64,000 nt of DNA, from contig NZ_CP029343.1 in NCBI RefSeq assembly GCF_003143515.1, positions 5,270,001 through 5,334,000 on the forward strand, given 5' to 3'. Position 1 is the stretch's first letter. The number at the start of each line of letters is the position of its first letter. The notes beneath the pieces are model-generated. The model had not been told where the DNA came from. It saw nothing but the letters and a program-made list of their open reading frames with translations, and ran no database searches. The DNA is from Massilia oculi (GTDB taxonomy: Bacteria; Pseudomonadota; Gammaproteobacteria; Burkholderiales; Burkholderiaceae_D). Below, piece by piece: positions 58,121 through 64,000 of the stretch. Made by a program: the position numbers and the translations under genes.

Positions 58121-59016
58121 TGGACCGTATTCTATTTGGAGACAACCAGTTTTTCGGCATCAACCACATGTCGGACGAGCATGCCCGCGCCCAGAGCATG
58201 CAGTTCCAGAGCAACAAGGCGGTCATGGCGATGCTCGACGGCGTCCTGGAAGAGGGCATCGAGGTGCTGATGTGCACCACCCATGAGCGGGTCGCCGCGA
58301 TCTGCGAGGCCATCCGCGCGCAGCCGGCGCGCTACCGCCAGTTGAAAATCTATCCCTGCATGCCTTACGCGCACAAGTATGCCAACGCGGTGTCCGAGCT
58401 GGGCATCATCGAAACGGTCCGCAAGTTCCTGCCGGATGAATCACCGCTGACGGTGGCGGTCATGAGCGGCATCGCCGTGGCGCGGCGCGATGTCGACGCC
58501 CTGATCCGGCGTCTGATCGACGCCGAAATGAAGATGTTCGCGGCGATCCCGACACCGGTGATCTTCCTGCAGAACGTGGTCACCGACCTGGCGCTGGGCC
58601 TCGGCTTCCATGACGCGCTGCTTACCTTCCACGACCATGTGCGCGAGCGCTACGGGGCTGAGCCCGGCTTCATCACCATGAACCTGCCGCGGCTGCTCGA
58701 GGCACTCGACGCCGTGGGCATCGACAACCCGATCGTCTGCGCCAACGTCAACAAGATCGGCTTTCGCATGTGCGGCGGCTTGCCGGCCTACGAGGAAACC
58801 GTCGCTACGCGCAAGTTCCGCGCGGTGGCGATGTCGGTGTTCGCGTCCGGCGCGATCCCGGCCGAGGAAGCGATCGAGTACGTCTGTGGCCAGCCGCGCA
58901 TCGAATCGATCGTGTTCGGCGCCTCCAGCCTGGGCAAGGTGCGCCATACCAAATACCTGATCGACCACTATACGGCGCTGGGAAGGGGCGAGCCATGCAG
59001 CGTGCGGGTGCAGTGA
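58120..59016 (+). CDS. Conserved protein of polysaccharide loci, TIM-barrel-like
   Basis: 298 residues from ATG 58120. The protein starts MDRILFGDNQFFGINHMS and alternates predicted strands and helices (EVLMCTTHERV, KIYPCMPYAHKY, GFITMNLPRLL, PIVCANVNKIGFRM, ESIVFGASSLGKVRHT), a pattern suggesting an aldo-keto-reductase-like barrel, with a closing segment like that of aldo/keto reductases. The usual Asp-Tyr-Lys-His tetrad is not obvious. I do not recognise a characterised family. It is coupled to the upstream oxidoreductase gene and overlaps the next gene by 22 bases, so it probably acts on the same sugar. Confidence 0.7.
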   Translation: MDRILFGDNQFFGINHMSDEHARAQSMQFQSNKAVMAMLDGVLEEGIEVLMCTTHERVAAICEAIRAQPARYRQLKIYPCMPYAHKYANAVSELGIIETVRKFLPDESPLTVAVMSGIAVARRDVDALIRRLIDAEMKMFAAIPTPVIFLQNVVTDLALGLGFHDALLTFHDHVRERYGAEPGFITMNLPRLLEALDAVGIDNPIVCANVNKIGFRMCGGLPAYEETVATRKFRAVAMSVFASGAIPAEEAIEYVCGQPRIESIVFGASSLGKVRHTKYLIDHYTALGRGEPCSVRVQ

Positions 59017-60758
59017 AGCGGCTGCGCGTCGGCCTGTTGCTCGAGACGCGCGCGAGCGACGCCTATGCGGCGGCCCTGTGCGACTGGCTGGTGGAGAGCC
59101 GCGACCTCGAGCTGGCGCTGGTGCTGGTGTCTGACGGAGCGGCGCCTGGCCGGGCCGGGCGCAAGCGCCACCCGGCGGCCCAGGGGCGGACTGCGCCGCA
59201 CACTGCGCCGCACACTGCGCCGCGAATTGCGCCGCGGATACCGCTGCTGTTTGCCGGCGTGATGGCCATCGAGCGACAGTTGCTGCGCCACTACGAGGCG
59301 CACCGCATGCACCTGGACGTGGTCGACGTGGCCGCCCTTGCCGCTGCGCGCCGGGTGCCGGTGCGCAGCGTGGCGCTGCCCGGCCTGGCGTCCGCCGCGG
59401 CGCCCGCTGCGGCGTCCGATGTGCTTGCGGATGCGGCGCCCGGGCCGGCGCTCCCGGCGATCTCGTATGCCGAGCTGGCCGGCCTGGAACTGGACCTGCT
59501 GGTGTGCTGCGATGGCGTCGCGTGCGACGAGCGTCTGGGCCGCGTGGCGCGCCTCGGCGCGATCGGCATCGACTACCGGCGCGACCAGATCGCCGGCAGC
59601 GCGCCCATCGGCTTCTGGGAAACCTACCACCGCGCGCGCAAGACCGGATTCGCCATCGTCCGGCTGGGACGGGCAGGGGAGGCGGGCCAGGTCCTGGTCG
59701 AGGGAGCGTTCCGCACCAAGTATGCCTTCCTGCTCAACCAGGCGCACCTGTTCTGCAAGGCGCATGCCCAGCTGCGCAGGCTGCTGGGCGACGTGGCCGC
59801 GACGGGCGCGCTGCCGGCCGCGCGCGACCCGGTTCCCTACTCGGGATGCTGCCCGGCGCAGCCGGACAGCCTGCATGCGCTGCTGTACACGCTCAAGCTG
59901 GCCGCGCGCCTCGGCATGCGCGGCGCGCGGCGCATGCTCGGCATCCGTCACAAATGGACGCTGTCGGTGACCCGCTCGGGATGGCGCAACGCCGCTCTGT
60001 GGCGCGGCGTGCCGGTGGCGGCGCCGGACGGGCATTTCTGGGCCGATCCCTTCCTGCGCGTCCATGCCGGAAGGGTGTACTGCTTCGTCGAAGACTATGT
60101 GTATGCCACCAATCGCGCGCATATCTCGGTGCTCGAGATTACCAAGGCCGACGTCAAGTGCCTCGGCGTGGCGCTGCAGGAGGGTTTCCACCTGTCGTTT
60201 CCCTTCCTGTTCGAATACGGGGGGCATCTCTATATGTGCCCCGAGACCTCCGAGAGCAACCAGATCCGCATCTACAAATGCGACGAGTTCCCGCTGCGCT
60301 GGTCGCTCGATTCGGTCGCCGTCGACGGCATCTCGGCCGCCGACTCGATGTTCTTCGAACACCGCGGACGCTGGTGGCTCCTCACCAGCATCGACCGCTC
60401 GGGCCTGAACGACCACTGTTCCGAGCTGTGCCTGTTCCATGCGCCCGATCCGCTCGGCGGAGCTTGGACGCCGCACCCCATGAACCCGCTCTACATCGAT
60501 ACCGACATGGGGCGCAATGCCGGCCTGATCGTGGACGAGGGACGCATCTACCGCGCCGCCCAGCGCCAGGGGTTCGACCAGTACGGCGAAGGCCTGGCCC
60601 TGTACGAGATCGTCGAGCTCGACGAGACCAGGTATTCCGAGCGCAAGGTCACCGACATCCGCCACGATTACCTGCAGCGCTCGCTCGGCAGTCACCATAT
60701 CTCGTCGGACGGCAACGTGACCGTGGTCGATTTCAAGACCCATTGCTTCGCTCCCTGA
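58995..60758 (+). CDS. Fusion of a degenerate formyltransferase-like domain with a five-bladed beta-propeller
   Basis: 587 residues from ATG 58995. Residues about 8-280 follow the formyltransferase/GART fold (VGLLLETRASDAY, DLLVCCDGVACDE, GAIGIDYRRDQIAGSAPIGFWE, KTGFAIVRLG), but the catalytic Asn and His are not found where expected. Residues about 310-585 are a beta-propeller starting HFWADPFLRVHAGRVYCFVE, like the N-terminal domain of plant glucosamine inositolphosphorylceramide transferase and GH43-like proteins. The combination suggests sugar recognition or transfer; the reaction is unknown. A 12-bp tandem repeat at 59190-59237 encodes TAPHTAPHTAPRIAP in a linker near residue 70. Confidence 0.75.
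   Translation: MQRAGAVKRLRVGLLLETRASDAYAAALCDWLVESRDLELALVLVSDGAAPGRAGRKRHPAAQGRTAPHTAPHTAPRIAPRIPLLFAGVMAIERQLLRHYEAHRMHLDVVDVAALAAARRVPVRSVALPGLASAAAPAAASDVLADAAPGPALPAISYAELAGLELDLLVCCDGVACDERLGRVARLGAIGIDYRRDQIAGSAPIGFWETYHRARKTGFAIVRLGRAGEAGQVLVEGAFRTKYAFLLNQAHLFCKAHAQLRRLLGDVAATGALPAARDPVPYSGCCPAQPDSLHALLYTLKLAARLGMRGARRMLGIRHKWTLSVTRSGWRNAALWRGVPVAAPDGHFWADPFLRVHAGRVYCFVEDYVYATNRAHISVLEITKADVKCLGVALQEGFHLSFPFLFEYGGHLYMCPETSESNQIRIYKCDEFPLRWSLDSVAVDGISAADSMFFEHRGRWWLLTSIDRSGLNDHCSELCLFHAPDPLGGAWTPHPMNPLYIDTDMGRNAGLIVDEGRIYRAAQRQGFDQYGEGLALYEIVELDETRYSERKVTDIRHDYLQRSLGSHHISSDGNVTVVDFKTHCFAP
59190..59237 (+). repeat. 12-bp tandem repeat in the fusion gene
   Basis: Four adjacent 12-base units, the first two identical (ACTGCGCCGCAC) and the last two diverged. 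In frame, coding for TAP(H/R)-type repeats. Confidence 0.85.
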
Positions 60759-60793
60759 AGGGCCGACCCGGCGACGACCCGACGAGAACCCCC

Positions 60794-62344
60794 ATGAGCG
60801 ATCCGATCCTGCCACCGCTGTCGCCGCCACCGTCGCCATCGATCCCGGCAGCCGTTGCGTGTCCGCCCGCCGCGGCCCGTCCGGCCGAGTCGGTGCTGGT
60901 GTACCTGGCCTGCCTGGGGGCGGCGCTGGCGGTCGGCATGGCGTGCGGGCTGCTCGGCGGCGTGCGCGCCGCCGCCGTCTTCGGCGCCGGCGTGCTGGCG
61001 CTGCTCGGCATGCGCGATTTCCGGGTCCTGGCCGTGGCGGCGGCCTTCCTGCTGCCCTATGTGCCGACCTGGTTCCTGTCCGAAGGCGTGGCCGGCGTGT
61101 CCGGCCAGCGCATCGTCGGCCTGGTGATGCTGCTCGCCCTGGTGTCGGTCGCCTGCGGCCATGCGCTCGACCCCTGGCGCATCCGTTATCCCCGCTGGCG
61201 GCCGGCCTTCCTGGCCTATGTCGCCGTGTTCGTGTTCGCCGCCCTCAACGGGGCCGGGTCGGCAAGCGCCATCCCGGAGTATTTCAGGGTGCTCGAGGTG
61301 GTGCGTGAAACGACGCCGCTGGGCTACCTCAGGGTGAGCCTGTTCGCCCCCGCGCTGATCATCGCCGGCTGTGCGATCGCGGGCCTGCTGGCGGCGAACG
61401 TGCACGATCCGCGCTGGATCCTGCTGCCGGTGCTGTCGTCGGCGGTGCTGCTGGCGGCGCTGGTCTGTGTGTTCGCGCTGCTCGGCGCCAGCGCCGGCGC
61501 CGACCTGGCGCAGCAGGAATCGCGGCGCTCCCTGTCGGTGCTGGGCCTGCATGCGAACGAGCTCGGCCTGCTGCTGAACATGGCGCTCGCGCTCGCGATC
61601 TGCGCCCTCGGGACGTCCAGGCGCGCCGTGGCCCGGATCGCGCTGGCGCTGGCCTGCCTGGTGCTGATGGCGGGCATCCTGATGACATTCTCGCGCGGCG
61701 CCTTCCTCGGGCTGGCGGTGGTGATCCTGTATGCGCTGGCGACCGCGCGCGGCCGCAGCTGGCTGCTGTGGGGACTGGTCGCATTGGCGCTGGTCGTGGC
61801 GCTGTCGTCCGATTCGCTGGCGCAGCGCGCCTTGCACGGCGTCGGCGGCGGCGACCTCGACTTTCTCAGCTCGGGCCGGATCGACGCCATCTGGCTGCCG
61901 CTCATTCCAGAAATACTCGACCACCCGATCCTGGGCGCTGGCCACGCATCGATCCTGTGGTCGCAGGCGGCGCAGGCGCGCACGATTTTGCCGGTGAGCC
62001 ACCCGCACAGCGCCTACCTGGCCTCGCTGCTCGACGTCGGCATCGTCGGCAGCGTGCTGACCGCGCTGTTCTTCGCCCATGCCTGGCGGCTGCTGCGGCG
62101 CGCGGCGCGCCAGGCCGCCCGACTCGCCCAGGGGGCGCTGGCCGGGTTCTTCGGTGGCGGCGCGGCCTGCATCCTGCTGCTGCTGGTCCAGGGCCTGACC
62201 GACGACAGCTTCATGCCGGCGTTCACGCATGTGTATTTCTGGCTGTGCTACGGCGCGGCGGTCGGGACCCTGGCCCGTGCGCCGTCCGCGCAGGCGGCGG
62301 GCGCCACGGCGCGGGGCCGGCCCGCAGCGGGGGAGGCCTCATGA
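60794..62344 (+). CDS. O-antigen ligase / Wzy-type polymerase family membrane protein
   Basis: 516 residues from ATG 60794. After a proline-rich N-terminus come ten or more membrane helices, with a large periplasmic loop (about 370-425) between them. That loop carries the Wzy_C hallmarks: SSGRIDAIWLPLIPEILDHPILGAGH and SHPHSAYLASLLDVGIVG, including the conserved Arg and His residues. It either polymerises repeat units or ligates a glycan. Gene position among glycosyltransferases fits the polymerase of this exopolysaccharide. Its TGA overlaps the next ATG (ATGA). Confidence 0.88.
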   Translation: MSDPILPPLSPPPSPSIPAAVACPPAAARPAESVLVYLACLGAALAVGMACGLLGGVRAAAVFGAGVLALLGMRDFRVLAVAAAFLLPYVPTWFLSEGVAGVSGQRIVGLVMLLALVSVACGHALDPWRIRYPRWRPAFLAYVAVFVFAALNGAGSASAIPEYFRVLEVVRETTPLGYLRVSLFAPALIIAGCAIAGLLAANVHDPRWILLPVLSSAVLLAALVCVFALLGASAGADLAQQESRRSLSVLGLHANELGLLLNMALALAICALGTSRRAVARIALALACLVLMAGILMTFSRGAFLGLAVVILYALATARGRSWLLWGLVALALVVALSSDSLAQRALHGVGGGDLDFLSSGRIDAIWLPLIPEILDHPILGAGHASILWSQAAQARTILPVSHPHSAYLASLLDVGIVGSVLTALFFAHAWRLLRRAARQAARLAQGALAGFFGGGAACILLLLVQGLTDDSFMPAFTHVYFWLCYGAAVGTLARAPSAQAAGATARGRPAAGEAS

Positions 62345-63456
62345 AAGTCTGTTTCGTCGGCATGGACAACCTGCCGGTGCTGGCCGAAGAATTCAATATG
62401 CACGGGATTGGCGGCGAGCAGGTCCAGCAGACGCTGCTGGCCGGCGCACTGGTGCGGCGCGGCATCGAGGTCAGCATGGTCGTGTTCGACTACGGCCAGG
62501 CCGACCGCCGCAGCTGGTCGGGCATCGTCACCCACCGCGCGTTCCGCCAGGCGGCCGGACTGCCGGTGCTGCGCTTCGTGTATCCACGCTGGATCAAGAC
62601 CTGGCGCGCGCTGCGGCGCGCCGATGCCGACGTGTACTACCTGAGCTGCGCCGGCATGCAGCTGGGGCTGGTGGCGCTGTTCTGCCGTCTCCACGGTCGC
62701 AAGCTGGTGTTCCGGGTCGCGCACGACAGCGACTGTGAGCCGGATGCGCTCCTGATCAAGTACCGGCGCGACCGCAAGCTGTACGAATACGGTTTGCGGC
62801 GGGCGCACCTCGTGCTGGTCCAGACGCAGCGCCAGCGCGCCGCCATGCTGCAGAACTATCGGCGCCACAGCACCGTCGCGCGCATGCTGGTGCAGCCGGC
62901 GGCGCAGCCGGTGGAACGCGATATCGACGTGCTGTGGGTGAACAACCTGCGCCAGTTCAAGCGTCCCGACCTGCTGCTCGAGCTCGCGCGCCGCCTGCCG
63001 CGGCTGCGTTTCTGCATGATCGGGGGAGAGCAGCCCGGCGCCGCCGAACTGTACGCCGGCATCGCGGCGCAGGCCGCACAGCTGCCGAACCTGTCCTTCA
63101 GCGGCCGCGTGCCGTACCACAGGATGGCCGGGCGCTACGCGGCGGCGCGCGTGTTCGTCAATACCTCGGACAGCGAAGGTTTCCCCAACTCCTACCTGCA
63201 GGCGTGGATCCACGGCACGCCCACGGTCGCCTTCTTCGACCCCGACGGCGTGATTGCCCGCGAAGGACTCGGCCATGCGGCAACCACGCTCGACGACATG
63301 GCGGCGCAGGTCGCCGCGCTGGCCGCGGGCGGCGCCGACTGGCACGCGCGCAGCGCGCGCTGCCGCGCCTACATGGAGCGGCATTATGCCGAGCAGGACG
63401 TGCTCGGCCCCTATCTGGATGGACTCGAGGAGGTCTGCCATGGAACAAGCAACTGA
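62341..63456 (+). CDS. Glycosyltransferase family 4 protein
   Basis: 371 residues from ATG 62341. The N-terminal domain begins MKVCFVGMDNLPVLAEEF, with GIGGEQVQQTLLAGAL forming the acceptor-side loop. The C-terminal domain contains VLWVNNLRQFKRPDLLLELA (about 199-218) and the donor-binding segment DSEGFPNSYLQAWIHGTPTVAFFDPDG. GT-B fold; transfers one sugar of the repeat unit. Four-base overlap with the polymerase gene and 17-base overlap with the next gene. Confidence 0.88.
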   Translation: MKVCFVGMDNLPVLAEEFNMHGIGGEQVQQTLLAGALVRRGIEVSMVVFDYGQADRRSWSGIVTHRAFRQAAGLPVLRFVYPRWIKTWRALRRADADVYYLSCAGMQLGLVALFCRLHGRKLVFRVAHDSDCEPDALLIKYRRDRKLYEYGLRRAHLVLVQTQRQRAAMLQNYRRHSTVARMLVQPAAQPVERDIDVLWVNNLRQFKRPDLLLELARRLPRLRFCMIGGEQPGAAELYAGIAAQAAQLPNLSFSGRVPYHRMAGRYAAARVFVNTSDSEGFPNSYLQAWIHGTPTVAFFDPDGVIAREGLGHAATTLDDMAAQVAALAAGGADWHARSARCRAYMERHYAEQDVLGPYLDGLEEVCHGTSN

Positions 63457-64000
63457 ACGGCCGCTGCAGGTGATGTTCCTGGTCGTGTCGGCCAGCGTCG
63501 GCGGGGCCGAGACCCATGCGGTGACGCTGGCGCAGGCGCTCGACCAGCGCCGCTTCTCGGTGTCGCTGGTCTACCTGAAGGACGAGGCCGAGATCCCCGG
63601 CGCCTTCGACGACGAGCATTGCCGGGTGTCGGCGTTTTGCCTGAACGCCCGCAACAAGCTCGACCTGGGAGCGGTGCGCCGGCTGGCGGACTATGCGGCA
63701 GAGCGCCAGGTCGACATTATCGTCTGCGCCAACCCGTATCCGCTGATCTATGCATGGGCGGTGCGGCTGCTGTCGCGCAAACGCCTGCGTGTGGTCGAGA
63801 TCCTGCATTCGACCGAGCCGTTCACGCGGCGCGCCTGGCTGCAGATGGTTCTGTACCGGCCCCTGATGTGGATGTCGGACCTGCTGGTCTTCGTCTGCAA
63901 GAACCAGCGCTCGTACTGGGAAACCCAGCGGGTGCGGGCGCGCAGTTCCCAGGTAGTGCACAACGGCGTGGACCTCGGCCGCTTCAGGAACGACTTCGGA
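63440..64000 (+). CDS. Glycosyltransferase (GT-B fold), 3' end outside the window
   Basis: The first 187 residues are present, from ATG 63440 with a GAGGAGG ribosome-binding site. The protein starts with VMFLVVSASVGGAETHAVTLAQAL, the classic N-terminal glycine loop of GT4 enzymes. VVHNGVDLGRF near residue 173 marks the hinge to the C-terminal nucleotide-sugar-binding domain, which lies beyond the window. Last visible gene of the operon, which clearly continues. Confidence 0.87.
   Translation, partial: MEQATERPLQVMFLVVSASVGGAETHAVTLAQALDQRRFSVSLVYLKDEAEIPGAFDDEHCRVSAFCLNARNKLDLGAVRRLADYAAERQVDIIVCANPYPLIYAWAVRLLSRKRLRVVEILHSTEPFTRRAWLQMVLYRPLMWMSDLLVFVCKNQRSYWETQRVRARSSQVVHNGVDLGRFRNDFG

Overview
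The window looks like a chromosomal segment of a high-GC betaproteobacterium. The Oxalobacteraceae (Massilia/Telluria group) is the best guess. This rests on gene content (poly-HAMP hybrid kinase, recC-recB-recD, glpD, ETF-QO, Gfo/Idh proteins, a large exopolysaccharide locus) and strongly GC-biased third codon positions; it is inference, since no rRNA or other marker gene is present. I found no tRNA, rRNA, CRISPR array, insertion sequence or phage gene.

Layout. 1-8.5 kb: the start of a 2Fe-2S oxidoreductase subunit, a membrane diguanylate cyclase, then a minus-strand run of an erythromycin-esterase-like protein, an SRPBCC/coiled-coil membrane protein, a phosphoribosyltransferase, a frameshifted S-formylglutathione hydrolase, a two-gene chromate transporter and a small zinc-finger protein. 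8.6-15.6 kb: a small unknown gene, a UvrD-type helicase flanked on both sides by copies of a DnaA-box-containing repeat, a sirtuin with an HD phosphohydrolase, glpD, and a degenerate CheR. 15.6-20.5 kb: a 1637-residue soluble poly-HAMP/GAF hybrid histidine kinase with three receivers.

20.8-22.6 kb: a compact quorum-sensing locus, luxR (with a one-base frameshift), an rsaL-like repressor gene in the opposite orientation, and luxI. The rsaL-luxI intergenic region holds a las-box-like palindrome and a TATG-N7-CATA palindrome resembling an RsaL site. 22.6-37 kb: a prolyl oligopeptidase, a CHASE hybrid kinase with a 12-bp tandem repeat in its promoter region, and the recCBD operon closed by a strong bidirectional terminator. 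37-49.9 kb: mainly housekeeping and periplasmic genes (PBP7-type endopeptidase, sulfate-binding protein, GNAT, Tat-exported M15-like protein, phosphoesterase, esterase, a divergent lactonase / GFOR-like pair, a frameshifted amino-acid-binding protein, ETF-QO, SDR, thioesterase).

50-64 kb: a surface-polysaccharide region that begins after AT-rich intergenic DNA. It has an unusual lipoprotein, two FemAB/CelD-type N-acyltransferases, a small tail-anchored protein, several glycosyltransferases, a DUF354 protein, a Gfo/Idh/MocA enzyme, an unrecognised TIM-barrel-like protein, a formyltransferase-like/beta-propeller fusion and an O-antigen-ligase/polymerase. Tight overlaps make the second half one operon that runs off the right edge. 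Three genes (fghA, luxR, the amino-acid-binding protein) each carry one missing base in a G/C run, which is either recent mutation or a sequencing artefact and needs checking first.
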